Assembly (NCBI GenBank): GCA_013397115.1
Contig: VWZW01001321.1
Span: 806,001-870,000, forward strand
DNA length: 64,000 bases
Reading direction: 5' to 3'
From: Edolisoma coerulescens
Lineage: Eukaryota; Chordata; Aves; Passeriformes; Campephagidae
Shown: piece after piece, positions 35,871 through 48,500 of the stretch
How positions within the stretch are numbered: position 1 is the first letter of the stretch
Layout: each line of letters starts with the position of its first letter
Translations under genes and position numbers: made by a program
The notes under the pieces: generated by a model
What the model was told of the DNA's origin: nothing
What the model saw: the letters and a program-made list of their open reading frames with translations, nothing else
The model's database searches: none

Positions 35871-36415
35871 CATAGAATCATAGAACCATTTGGGTTGAAA
35901 GGGGCCTTAAAGATCATATAGTTTCAACACCCTTGCCACAGGCAGGGACACCTTCCACTAGACCAGGTTGCTCAAAGCCCCATCCAGCTCCAGGTGTGGT
36001 CTCATGAGAGCAAAGCAGAGAGGCAGAATCCCCTCCCTGACCCTGCTGGCCACGCTGCTTTTGATGCAGCCCAGGTCATGGTTGGCTCTCTGGGCTGCGA
36101 GCGCAGATTGCTGGGTCTTGCTGAGCTTCTCCTCCACCAAAATCCCCAAGTCCTTCTCCTCAGGGCTGCTCTCAATCCATCCTCTGCCCAGTCTGTATCT
36201 GTTGGGGTTGCCCTGACCCAGGTGCTGGACCTTGCACTTGGCCTTGTTGAAGTTCATGAGGATCACACAGTCCCATCTGTCAAGCCTGTCCAGGTCCCTG
36301 TGGATGCCACCCCTCCCTCCATGTGTCAACTGCATGACACGGCTTTGTGTCATCGGCAAACTCGCTGGGGTGCACTTGATCAAAGTGTCAGTGACACTTT
36401 GTCATTGACAAAGCA
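35871..36415 (-). mobile_element. CR1 LINE with internal deletion
   Basis: On the + strand the element opens with CATAGAATCATAGAACCA, then GGGTTGAAAGGGGCCTTAAA, CCACTAGACCAGGTTGCTCA. At about 35990 it jumps directly from the 3'-terminal block to CAGGTGTGGTCTCATGAGAG, which normally lies several hundred bases further in. The rest is RT/C-terminal ORF2 sequence up to TCGCTGGGGTGCACTTGATC. Overlapping short palindromes mark the 5' truncation end. The copy looks fairly young. Confidence 0.95.
35990..36383 (-). pseudogene. CR1 ORF2 reverse-transcriptase C-half remnant
   Basis: The minus-strand frame carries GGIHRDLDRLDRWDCVILMN, FNKAKCKVQHLGQGNPNRYR, then the SSPEEKDLGILVEEKL block, ALAAQRANHDLGCIKSSVAS and REGILPLCFALMRPHLE. 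These are the CR1 ORF2 blocks that follow the FADDT catalytic motif. The catalytic YADD/FADD segment itself is absent because of 5' truncation, and the C-terminal tail is removed by the internal deletion. The 176-codon frame on the + strand is only the antisense of this. Confidence 0.9.
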
Positions 36416-39400
36416 CCAATCCTTACTAGATGCTGGAGCCCCTGGGATTTTCGTGGCTGCAGTTTTGCTGTATTTCTTTCTCATTTCAAGTCTCACTATG
36501 GCTTCAGGCATGAAAACTTGCTAGGTCTCCATATTGATACTTCCCTTTTTTGTGATTTCACATAAAACCTGTTTGATGGAGTATTTTAAATGTAACACAC
36601 AAGTACATATTGTAATATTAACAATTTCTTCGCATCAGGATTCCAAGTTTAGCCAGCTCTAGTTCAGGTCTTGTATAATAGATCAATTTATGCCTTATGT
36701 AATGCAAAAGTGACTCTGTTTTGATGATGAGACTTTTTACAATTTATAATCAGTGTAGGAAAGTTTACATTCTGATTTCCTCATTCAGATCAGCAATCAC
36801 GTTGGGGAGGCAAACTGGAACGTTCTGGCAGAAAAAACAGGAACCAGTATGCCCTGCCTCAGATTGGATTGCTGAAAGAGAATATTTTTCTACATGGCAA
36901 CATTTGGGCAGAATTGTATAGCTGAAAAGTGAAGGCAGAATTTTAACTTTTTTTGTCTAAATTGTGTCACTGAATACTGAACCAGAGATGTTTTATGCTC
37001 TACCATGTATTGGTTTATCACAGATAGGATCTACAACCTCAAATGCAGAAAACATGTTTCTAAGTCTTCTTGTCCCCTACTGCCATGACTGAACGTCATC
37101 TGCAGGCTCCTCAGCAGAGCTACATTCTGACCAAATCCTCAGCCCTACAACCAACTCCTTTTAAATCTGCTTTCAGCTAAAAATACCCTTTGCAATATGA
37201 CCTATCCACTCCTTACTCAGAGTACTGATAAAGAAATGGGGGTTATCTCTATCTCTCTCCAGCAGATTAGCCATGCAGATGCAGTGCTTGTTACAGTGTC
37301 ATTTAGGCATCTGTTTAGCAGTAGCTGGAAGATGTGAGGACTAGGCCAGGTGAGCTGCATCACCAGTGGAGCGCAGTGCTGTCCCTTAATTGTCTCTCCA
37401 GAACCAGTTTACAGCAGTGCATTGAGTGTACAGGTGTACACTCCCCAGGATCTGTGCACAACTGGGCCAGAGATCCCAAAAGTCCTTGAGTCATGTCTCC
37501 CTTTTCCCAGGCAGGCTGGGTGGGAGCTCATCTTGGACCACCTGACATATCCACAGAGCAAGCTGTGTTAGAAAGCCGCTGAAAATATTCCTGACATGGG
37601 AAAGCTTTTTTGTGATTACCTCTTCCAGGACTTTTACAATTTCTGAAACATTTGTGGCTGAGTATGGCTGGCAATGAGAAGCTGCACTGGATGAGTGGTT
37701 ACTCTGATCCAGCTTGGCAAGGTTTATGTTCGTAGTGCACTTAAACTTGTCACATTCCAGCAAACGAGTGGACGTGCAGCATGACACACACACGTTAGCA
37801 AGAATTACACGCTGCTGAGCTGCTGCAGAACTAACTGGATTTTCATGGAATGAAGGACAGAATGCAAATCACTTCTAGCAACATGGAGAAATTGTTTTTA
37901 CAAAGAGGTAAAATTACCATTAATTTTCAAGTTCAGTTCTAAAAATGACACCACATTGATGCACTCTGCAGTAATAGAAAACATATTTCCTTCAAGATAA
38001 TCCTTACTTCCTTGCTGAATGCATCTAGCTCCATTCTGATATCAGGTACAATGCATTAAAAACCTCGGATTTTAGGAAGTTGTTTCTGATTTCTGCTGGG
38101 ATACAGAAATTTTGACACAGAGCTCAGGAAAATTACCAGTTTGCAAAGGCACTGTGCCTACTGAAGCGATAGCCCACAACTGTTCTCAACACCCTGCTAG
38201 ACACAGCCCTTCTCACCAGCTGGCCATTTACATGGGATTAAATTGGATTGATTTAATAAATTGTTTGCATGTCTGGCTGTTTACTGATGATCTGGCTCAT
38301 TTTGATGCATCTTAGGGTGTGTCTCCAATGAGTAGACCTGGTCTGAGACGAGAGCACCCACCTTTAGCAAGCACAGCTATTACCAAGCTAGGAGACAGAA
38401 TTACAATTTTAGCACAGTTGCTTCTTTAACTGTTTATGATGCTGATGGTTAGTCTATGGCAGACTCGAAGCACTTGAATTGTTCACTCAACCTGTCTAAA
38501 TATTAATCCATTTGCCAGTTGCTGAACGACATCCACACACCTGGTGGGATAGCATGGCACCTTTCCAAATGCACACAGAAGAGCAGTGAGAGAGTTATGA
38601 AAAAAATATATGTAGTGCCTCATTTCTGCAAGATGGACAGAAATGAGAATTAAATTAACCCTGCTGCAGATAATCAATGCATTGCAAAAAACTGAATTGA
38701 AAATCTATTCGTTAGAGATACATATAAAATGAAGAGCAGAGGAGAAATTCTGGGTGGGTTTCACACAAATACAATATAGGAAGGCTGAATAAAAGGAGCA
38801 CGGCCTTGAGAAGAAATCAGAACTAATACCTATTCCAAGAAACCAACTTTGTTTTTAACCTCACTACGGAACTTTCCAAAGGGTGTTCTTCCTGCCTCAG
38901 GTAACTGAAGCAGAACATTTGGTCAAGATGAGCAGCACCTGTGGAAGGTTTGCACAACATTTATGTCACACAGCATATTATATCACACAGCAATGAGAGA
39001 GTCTTATAAGCTCAGAGCCCCTTTAGAGACAGCCAATTTAGTTCCTGTTGCTCACAGAAAGCTCAGAAACAGTAAGTAGCTCATTTCTTCAGACCTTCTC
39101 TTGTTTTCTTAACTTTAGAGCCTCCTGGTAACATTTTCAAAAGCACATAAGGCCTCTGGATGTTATATTTGACAGCTGTCAAAAATCTGACAAGATATCT
39201 GCTTTAGATCTTGCTTACTGTGGAGGCAGAACACAGCTTCCTGGATCAGTCCCTCAGCACCTGATCCATCCTGTGTTCCTGAGGCTCTATTACTAGAGGT
39301 AGTGAGCTAAGAAATGTAAAGCTTGTCAGAACGAATCACAGTTTTTTGGCTGTTTTGAGTCTAGACTAAATGGAAGGATTCAGTTTTGAGGGTGATGTGG

Positions 39401-41191
39401 GCTTGGAGTTCCTTTAGAACAAATTTCCATGTTTGCATGCCATTTTTCTCCTGCATTACAATATAACTTGCTTTTCTATTTAGGGTTCCAGTGTCTGTAT
39501 TTGCATAATTTTTTAAAGGAGATTTGGGTGAAATTCTCATTCTTTGCTTATATTCCCAACCAAAAGAATAGAAAAAGTAATATACCACATGAATCTGAAG
39601 AATGGTAGAAAGATGACTCCATAGAATTCATAACCTGGAAACTAAATATTTTCCGCTGTTGCGTATGACATTGCCTGGGCAAAAACAGACACACAGATCT
39701 CTGGATTCTCCTTCCTATTCAGGCTCTTGAGAAGGCTTTTGTTTTGATTACTGAAATGTATTATGCTTTAAAGATGAAAGGATATCAAAATTGTAACTCT
39801 CTAAATCCCACGATCTGGGACACAAATCTGGTAACACTACAAGAATTTTTAGGGCAGCCGTTCTCTTCATGTGACCACAGCACAGGTGAAATATATGACT
39901 TACAGGCAGCACTGCTATAATCCTGTGGCCAGTGTAAGTGTTATGGAGCAATTGCACTGTGAGTCTGAGTGCAAGGAATCACAGGCAGGGAATGCTTCGG
40001 AAATCTTGGCTCCCACCTGCTATCCCAAGCACATGAAAGACATGGGCATGGACACATTGCTGCTAACAGTGCACCTTGTATCTGGAGAGTATTCACTGAA
40101 AAAATGTTCAGGAAGCAAAAGGGAGACTGCGAATTGCATAGTCCCGGATGAGGGTGTGGGATTGATTTTTTTGAGTTTGTTTTTTGGGAGAGGTTTTAAG
40201 GTTTTGTTGGGAAGGGTTGTTTATTTGGGTTTTTTTCCTTTGGGGTTTCAAATATTGTTCACTGGTTTTGTTTTTAATAAATAAGGTTTTAATAAAAGGT
40301 TTTTGTAAGGGAGCTTCTTTGTAAGGGAGCAGGGATACAATCCAAAGAGAGAAAAATAATTTTCCATGATCATTATCTCTCATCTCTGAGTATTATGATC
40401 TGCATTCCTCAGGAGAAAACATGCTTCTTTACATATTTGCAACCCACCTATATATACATAAACTGAATGTACCTCTGAGGTGCATCGTCTACTACCACAA
40501 CACAGCAGTCAGTCCAATGCCCACTGCAGCACTGGAAGGCAAAAACATTGAGTAAAAAAAAAAAGATAAATCAGAGTAAGAGTTGCAGAGAATTGGAGAG
40601 AGGAGGGAAAAATATTGTTCTGTGCTTAGTTCCTGTAGAAAAAAATAATCTCCTCAGTCAGAATGTAAACTCCTTGCAGCAGTACTATGCTTCTGTCTGG
40701 AGTCACTGAAGATGACCAATTTGTAAGGAAATATTATTAACTTTTTAACTTCTTAATATAGCAGTGAATTTGCAGTTTTAGAAGCACAGAGTTTAGCTCC
40801 TGGAGAAGAAGCTCTCTTCATCAAGTCTCTGCATTTCTGAAAGACAGTGGTAAGTTCCTTGCTGATTCCAGTTCTAGTCATCTACCAGAGAAAAATAACA
40901 ACTAGAAACACCCGGCTTCTATATGCCCCTAGTAGAGTTCCTTGTCCATATGCTGTTAAAAAAGCCCCTAAAATTTAGAGATATCTTCCTGAGATAAATA
41001 GGTCTAAGAATACAGACTAAGTTTTGGCAAGCTAACTCAGTCTGCAAAACCTGCCTGGATTCTTTGCTCAAAACAGAAGTTGGACCCGCCTTGGGACAGA
41101 GAGCTCTTTGGAAACTGCTTCTCCTGCTTCTCCCTGCAGCCACATAGCAAAAAGACATGCCCACAGCAGTGGGAGAAATATTTCACAGGAT
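36416..41191. other. Unique DNA, nothing recognised
   Basis: No gene or transposon that I can support. The stretch at 37070-37560 is somewhat richer in GC but contains no recognisable frame. A T/G-rich tract lies at 40157-40300, and GTAAGGGAGC is doubled at about 40307-40329. Confidence 0.45.
40157..40300. repeat. T/G-rich low-complexity tract
   Basis: Runs of T separated by GGG or GG words (TTTTTTGAGTTTGTTTTTTG, GGTTTTGTTGGGAAGGG). It gives a 137-codon + strand open frame (39871-40284) a hydrophobic Phe/Leu/Gly tail that is a composition artefact. Confidence 0.75.
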
Positions 41192-41265
41192 GGCTGGGGT
41201 CAGCTCAGTCAGCTAAAGCAGGGTACTAAGGACAGTGACCAGTCAAGGTTTTGAACAACTTCAAC
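41192..41265 (+). mobile_element. Degenerate tRNA-derived SINE-like segment
   Basis: The segment opens GGCTGGGGTC and contains CAGCTCAGTCAGCTAAAGCA, close to a tRNA A box (AGCTCAGT.GG..AGAGC). About 35 bases later comes CAAGGTTTTGAACAACTTC, close to a tRNA B box (GGTTCGAATCC). GGGTACTAAGGACA sits where the anticodon arm would be, and the whole resembles the tRNA-Ile-like head of avian SINEs. It is too degraded to be a functional tRNA gene. Chance resemblance is possible. Confidence 0.35.
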
Positions 41266-44200
41266 AGCTTTGAATCCCTCTGTTGATACACTTGCCTGCT
41301 AAAGCAGTTTTCTCTGAGTCTACAAACAGATTGTACCTCTGTCAGAAAATAAAATATTCAAAACTTTGGGTTTTTTAGTCCCTACATGACTGTAAGGTTA
41401 AATTTTACATTTAACCTAAGAGTCAATACAAATGCCATAAAATTAATTGGGTGAGTTGGATATAGTTATTTTTCAATGTATCTAAGGTTCTTCAGCTCTA
41501 GCTCTGATCTCAGTTGTTCACATAAAACAGTATCCTGTGAGATATACTTTAGTCTGTAACAAATGGCAGCTACTGTGAGACTACAGTGAGTAGCTTGATA
41601 CAGAGCTGGAGTTGTCTATATTTGTTATGTGTAAGAAATGGGTTTCAATGTCATTAAAACCAATGCGAGTCTTTAGAGTGACCTCCAGTAGTGAGCTCAG
41701 GTCAGAGGCTTCAGTAAAGTGACATTTGATTAAGCTAGAAATGTCAAGCTATCAAAACTTGGAAGAAACTGGGCTAAGGAGGTGAGAGAGACTACCAGTC
41801 CAGTTTCTATATCGGGCTGGCTATGCATCTGTGAGTTAGGATTAAAAAGTGGCATTCTGCATGTATTAGAGTTAATGGTGGAAAGTCGGGTGCAGGAACC
41901 AGTTAAGGTGTGACAGAATGCGAGGGTGATGGTCTGTGCTTAGATTTAAGAATATGCATGTTTCTGTTTTGACTTTAATAATTAGATTGACATTATGTCA
42001 CTCTGAAACTTTGTAAGAGGTAAATGTTGAAATGTGTAAGAGGTACCATGTTGGAAATAGCACTAATGGGCCATGATGCAATGTGACGTAAAAGCTGAGA
42101 GAGGGGGTATTTGTCTTTTTGTGCTTGTACTCATCGGCTCAATTTTGGCTTTTTACAGTTGAGTTCTTTTCATAACTTGACATATTTTGAAAAATTATGC
42201 ATGATGCTCTACAAGTGATAGAAATGGTGATGGGATAGGACAGTTTCTAGGACTGCTAAAAAGGCTAAAGTCTTGCTTTACACCCAATGTCATATTACAG
42301 ATATGCTGCTCTCCACACATAAACTGAATTTTAAAAATACATTTTTGAGCAGAGAAAATAGATAGACAGTTTCTTAAGAGAGTTGTGTGTTAGTTTTGTG
42401 GGGGGTTTTGTTGTTGTGGTTTTTATCATAACACCAAAACCAATCTGAACCTAATTTTTTGTGGTTCTGGTGAATATCTGGTTATCTAACAAAAGTGTTA
42501 AGAAGAACAAATATCTGGTACACAATTTTAATGCCTAAAATCAAAAGCAAGGGCAGAAAGCCACAGTAAAATTTGTCTCTGCAGTACTGTCCATTTTGTG
42601 ACCAGACAAAAGCTGCCTAGCCCTTAAAACACTAAACTGAGACAAGTGACACCAGGAGGTGGAAAGAAATCTTTTTTTCTGCTTTACTACATGCATCCCT
42701 CTTAGACTCTATAATCTAGAGGATAAAGTAAACAATGATTTTTAGCTAAGTGCATGCCTTTAGTCTTGCATCACTGCACACATCAGATACACATAAGATT
42801 TCTAATAAGAAATAAAGAGCTTAATAAGGCAATGAACTGGAGTGAACTATAACCCTTGTAGGAACAAGGGAGGGTAAGGAAGTCAAATCTCTCAACAGCA
42901 GAAGAAAGAAGCAATGCAGGAAACCTACAGAACTATCGTATCTGCTCTCAAGAATTGGCTAGTCAGGACAAGAGTCTGTGATCCATTGTCTCCAGTACAG
43001 TGTGAAACATGAAGAACTCAGAGTCCTGGGTAGAGAGGATTGCTGGGCATCAGCCAAGATACATATTCTCAGCTCTCAGTCCCCCAAGGGGCAGGGGCCC
43101 AGACAAGGCAACAATGTGTCACCAGGCTCTTCCTCTAGTGCTGCTGTCTGGCAGCTCCCATGGAAATCATCACACCTAGAGACACCCTTCATCAATGGAC
43201 CAGGTGTCTATTTCTTTTCTACGTGGTAATTTTGTTGATCTGTATTTAGACTGAGCTTTGATACACTAAATCATATTCATCTTGTTATATCTAACTTCTA
43301 GAAGCATGACTTCTAGGAGAATGTGATTTACAGAAGCTACTCTGTTTCTTGTGAGAACAACAAACCCATCCCATGGACAGAGAGGCTTGAGTCAAATATA
43401 TGTCAATTTAACACAAACCAGAAAAAATTCTGCACTTAAAATGTCTCTTCCTGGCAAACTGTGTCAGAGAAGGGAGTTGTCTTTTGACTCCCCAAATCCT
43501 TCTGTCACACATATACTGTTAGAAGAACTTCCTACTGAAAGTAACTTGAATGACACAAAGAAAAACTGAAATATAAATATATGTTTCTGATTTACACAGG
43601 CTTGGAAGGTGCATCTTCCCTTGAAAATTAAGTTCTAAAATGTTGATTAGAATAATGAATATAATCTGAAGGATTATGATCCCTTGCAAAAATTTCGTAT
43701 GTATTTATAAATTTGGAAATTAATAATGATTTGTTATACATTATTTATATAAATACGAGGAAATATAAGGCTGATTAAGAAAAAGATAACTTGAAAAGAC
43801 TTAAGTAAATACTTTGCTGTGTGAGATAAAGCACATTTAGATTCTCCTGCCCAGATAGTGGCAAAGCTTACCCATAAAGATTGCTAGTGACCAGAATCAC
43901 AGAATTTTCTGTATGATCTTTTTCACTGTTTAATTTTCTTCATAGTTAAAATATTATCTCTAATATGAAAACAAAATCTCTGTTGCCTTAAGTCAATTGC
44001 ATTTCATCTTCTGATGACATGCTGAAAAGGTGTCTATTGACATGGATAATTAGTGTGATATATCCACCTCCTTTCTGGTTGCATAAAGCAGTCCTTGCTT
44101 TTATTTAAATAAGATTTATGATGATTTTTATTATCCCATTGATTACTTCCCTTTTTTTATTTTATTTTTTTAAATATGGAGTGAACTACATTGCTTAAAA

Positions 44201-45199
44201 CTAGCCTCAGTTCAGTGCTTGAGGCTACATAATTTCTGGCAGAGGAGAAGAACTACAGTTTATGCCTTAGATAGTCCTCTGGTGTTTTCTGCATTCTAGA
44301 ATGACACTTTTTAGGCATTACTATTTCATTACTTATGCATATTCAGGTCATATACTACTATTATAGCTCCAGATGTACTATTTCTGCTTATTCTTTAATT
44401 ATACATTTTGGATAACCGCATTCAGTTTCCCCCAGGCGTGGCATTTTCACCTATCTTTTATCTGCTGAGTACTACTGATTGCAGGGTGACTCATCAGTTT
44501 CTTAAACTCAGGTTGAATTATGGATTCAGGGCCACCCAGGAATGCAATTAACTGGTCAAAATACCAGTTAGACTCTTGCACAGGATCCCATTTGAAATGA
44601 CCAAAAAAATCTCAGACCACTGTTTGATTAATAACTTTTTCAACCAACACCATCTTTATGATGATTTCATGTAGATTGTTTTTCCCTAGGTCTCAGGAAA
44701 CACTAAGATGAGTTTATATAGGGTCTGAAGTTTCCCCTTGCATGCACTAGGGCAGCTATCCCACCAAAGGAAGATGTTAGTCATGTTGATGTGATTTACC
44801 CTGACAATTCCACACAGACTGCTTCTTATCACTTCACAATCTCTATGGTTTACACCAATTCTCTAATCCATTTTTTTTCATGGCCTGTCTAATCTAATGT
44901 CCTCACTTAAGACAAGCTCTGTATTTCCCTCCTGCCTGGGGACTCACCATGTCTTCTTAAATTGCTTAAATTAGTTCCTGCAGAATTGCCTTGGCCAGTG
45001 CTAGGTTAAGCAAGGGCGCACCATCAGGAGCACACATCCTCTCAAACTGTCTGTTCATGGTCACTCTGGTGACCCGGAAACCAAAACAGGATATCCAACA
45101 TTTTCATTATTCGCACTTTGCCAGCACAACGGGTAGCAGGATGTTTAAGTCCCAAAGTGAATAAAGCCGCATAGATTGGTTTTGGCTGAAACTGAGCAG
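41266..45199. other. Unique AT-rich DNA, nothing recognised
   Basis: No gene, RNA or transposon that I can support. A GT-rich word cluster lies near 42397-42425. Confidence 0.5.
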
Positions 45200-45213
45200 G
45201 TAACCATGGCAAC
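45200..45213 (+). promoter_or_regulatory. Perfect RFX X-box motif
   Basis: GTAACCATGGCAAC fits the full 14-bp X-box consensus GTNRCC-NN-RGYAAC bound by RFX transcription factors, which control ciliary and some immune genes. The surrounding 45.0-45.5 kb is of higher complexity than its flanks, as expected for a conserved regulatory element. No promoter or gene start is identifiable next to it. Confidence 0.4.
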
Positions 45214-45483
45214 AGGAGAAGAGAAGCACAAACTACTGCATTGACAAGCACTACACGGCCAGGCTCCCTGGCATTATTTGTCCTGACACTAGATTTAGAA
45301 CAGAAGTTTCTCTTAGTGAAATCGTAATCTCTGCCTATTGTTTTAATTATCAGATGAAACTTTCCAGCTAAAGCTTTTATCTCCCTCTCTTGATGCCTCA
45401 CCCTCCTGAAGTTTCCCTCTCTCCTTAAGTGATGACAAGGGCTTCTGCATTTGAAAGGAGCTATGAACTCCACCAATTAAGGA

Positions 45484-45515
45484 AAAAAACCAACCAACCA
45501 ACCAAACAAAACAAC
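45484..45515. repeat. (CCAA)n simple repeat
   Basis: Four CCAA units followed by ACAAAACAAC, in an A-rich setting. Confidence 0.85.
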
Positions 45516-48500
45516 TAAAAACCACAAGGTTCTAGAAACAAATTCCTTAGCTGCAGGCTTACATTTTTCTTTTATTCTTAATTGTGCTGAAGATTGCTGG
45601 AGGCAAACAAGAAAGAAGGGAATAGGAATGACTGAGCCAGGGGGTTCTCCAGTAATTGTCCCTGGAGAAAATCCTGACTGTGCTTTACAATTAACTAATC
45701 TAAATAAATAAACGAATACTATAGCAATCGTTTGTAGAAGGAATAATTTGTCCTTCCTAAAACTTCAGACTGAAATAAAACAGTCTTTCAAAGTTTTTTT
45801 TTGAAAACAGAAGAGCAAATAACTAGCATCAAGGCAGGCAATCATCCCCACTGGATTTGCCCTGATTTTCATTAAAATATGTCTCTGTAATTTACCAAAG
45901 CAAAATGTGTCAGCAGCAACTATACCAAAATATATTAACGTACAGTTATTTCTCGATTTTTAGCATCCTGTTTTGAAACTGGTGATTCTGATAACACTTG
46001 TAGCCACTGTGAAGCCATTGAAAAGCTCCATTAATTCAATCATAATGAGAAGTGGCAAAAAGTACTCCTTATCACAGTCGGTGCTTCTGGATATCCTTTA
46101 TCTTGAAATATGCTCTATAATTGCTGCTCTTATGATACTGAGAATTCAGTATTCTTGGATATATATCAAAACCTCCCATGATTTCAGGGCCCACTTGTGG
46201 GCAATATTCACCAGCAGCAAGTCTGAATATGCTTAAAGGTGACTTTTCTGCCCACATAGATCATGGTAGGATAAGGAACAATATCATAAATATCTGCCTT
46301 CTTTAACACAAACTACCTCTAGCTCTGAATTTATCTAACCACAGAGAACCAGAATTCAGCAGAAGTAGCTCCTACACCCCAAGTGACTGCAACAAAACCA
46401 CAGTAGAGCCTATAAGTAACAAAGAGAGCTGCCCTTGTTGGAGCTTTTCTCTCAGAAACCTTTGCCACATGGCTCCAAACCTGAATCACTATCCATAAAG
46501 CCTCCTGAAGCAAGCCAACCACACTTGTGGAAAATATACATCTTAGGACTTTTTTTTTTTTTTTAATGGAATACGGTTATTATCATTATCTAGAAGATCC
46601 CTGGCTGGTTTTAAAATAGACGTTTTTATAGGCATAAATGAAGGAAAGGAATTCTGCCTCCACCATTTATCAGAGAGTACATTTGCTATGCAGACTCCCA
46701 TCCCAACTGTTGGATTTGCTTCTTCTTGCTAAAAAGGAAAAATTTTTAACAGCACAATCTCTTTTCCATATGGTCCCTTGGTTATTTCACCACCTGCGTA
46801 GCAGTTGCAGTAGTGAGGAACTTAATGTAAACATGTATCTTTCTTCAATATATCTTTTTCCTGAAAATTTTCTTAAAGCCTCAGTGTTGTACTTTTATTA
46901 GAATTAAAATGATCAAGCATGGAATTTAAACTCAGATGTATTATTAAAAGTTACAAATCAAAAGCACATGCATTAAGGTAATCTAGCCTCTTTGAACATT
47001 GCACCAAAATGACATTATGCTACTGGATATTGAACATAAGCACTCCTGAAAGATGAAAGAGAGAGCTTTATATGCCTTTTGAATCAAGATAGTTTATGAA
47101 TTGTAGTTCTTTAGCACTAGACAAGTGCTGAAATCTTTACTGTGTCTGATCAATACAGATAAATATTGATCTATATTCTGTGAAGAGGCTTAATTTGACA
47201 ATTTACTTTAATACATAATTTGTCAAAACAGATCTTCCGAAGAGATTCAAATGTGAAACACTTTTGCCTGAAATATTTACTGAATTGCCTCAGAGCAGCT
47301 CCTGTAAAGAATGATTTACATATTCTTTAGTTTAAATTTCTGGAGCAACCTTTCAGCTGTAATACTTGAATATTATTTTAAGTTAAGCCAATGACTTCCA
47401 AATAAAGTCTAACAGACTAGTAATTCTTTGAAGAGCAGGCAACTATTACCTTGGCCTAGGGAAATTTTACAGCTCTAATGTTTCATGGCTGGGAGATTTG
47501 AGCACATTTTTCTATTTGCTGAAAAGTCCATACAGAAAGAGTACATATTCTAAGTAAAGCAAGGGCATACGAAATGGTCTACCCTGTGTCTGTCTTACCA
47601 TGAGCATCACAAGTGCCAGCCTCCAAATATTTCCTGCAGAAAATTTTCAGCTCCCTTCTGCAAAGATACTTTTCTTCTGGCAAGAATTCCACAGTGGCAG
47701 GTCTGACCACAGGAACTCCAGGAGATTTACAGTAAGCAGGAGCAGCAGTTGGAGGTCAGGGAACATACCCAAAGGCATAAAAAAATGGCCATAAAGACCT
47801 AACTTTAACAGTCTAAATCACTTTTGAGATGTCAGCAGATGATTATCTATTTGTATTTCTGTTCTACAACCTTGAGAGAAGTAAGAAAAGTCCATGGAAG
47901 TCAGTGAAATACATAATAACATCCCTGCATGCAGAATTAGGCATGTAATTATGGGTGCAGGCGGGATCATCCTTAATTATCCATTGTGATATGCATGAGG
48001 AATTTCCTTGTAATTGTTTTCTGAGCAGTAATAGTTCATTTTCTCAGGTTGTGCAACAAGGTTGAGAATGATGGATGAAAAACTTTATAAACCTATGCTA
48101 AAATTGTATTTTCTGGATAGTAATGTCACTAATACTCAACAAATCTCCTACTAATTATTACTTCCACCCATTGCTCAAAGGAAAGGAGTCTCTTCTGTAT
48201 ATTTTAGATGAATACTATTCTAAAAATTTATTGATTTTATTCCATTTGATATTCTATACTATTTTTCTTAATATTCTGTATTTTCTCATTTACAAATCTG
48301 AAAAAACAAAAAGATCTGTTTGTGCCTATCAAAAAGGATGGTCTAACTTCCTACCTGATTGTGTCAGCAAATTAAAATAAGACTTGTTCATCACTAACTC
48401 TTTCTTACTGGCCACAAGAGAAACATGCAGCCTGTACTCTAGCAGCGTGAGATGGAATGTGTTCAACAAAAGGATATGTGTCTCATCAAGAACAACGAAA

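Noticed and set aside
35994..36524. Longest open frame in the window, 176 codons on the + strand
   Set aside because: It is the antisense of CR1 ORF2 sequence. The real (dead) coding strand is minus.
39871..40284. 137-codon plus-strand frame ending in a hydrophobic tail
   Set aside because: The tail is encoded by a T/G-rich low-complexity tract and the rest has no recognisable domain.
41192..41265. Functional tRNA gene
   Set aside because: The acceptor and T stems do not pair and the B box is degraded. At most it is a SINE relic.
43898..43915. GAATCACAGAATTTTCTG as another CR1 3' end
   Set aside because: Only the terminal-repeat-like word matches and no CR1 sequence follows it on either side.
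45042..45476. 144-codon minus-strand frame
   Set aside because: No recognisable domain, no supporting splice or promoter structure on that strand. It overlaps a likely regulatory block containing an X-box.
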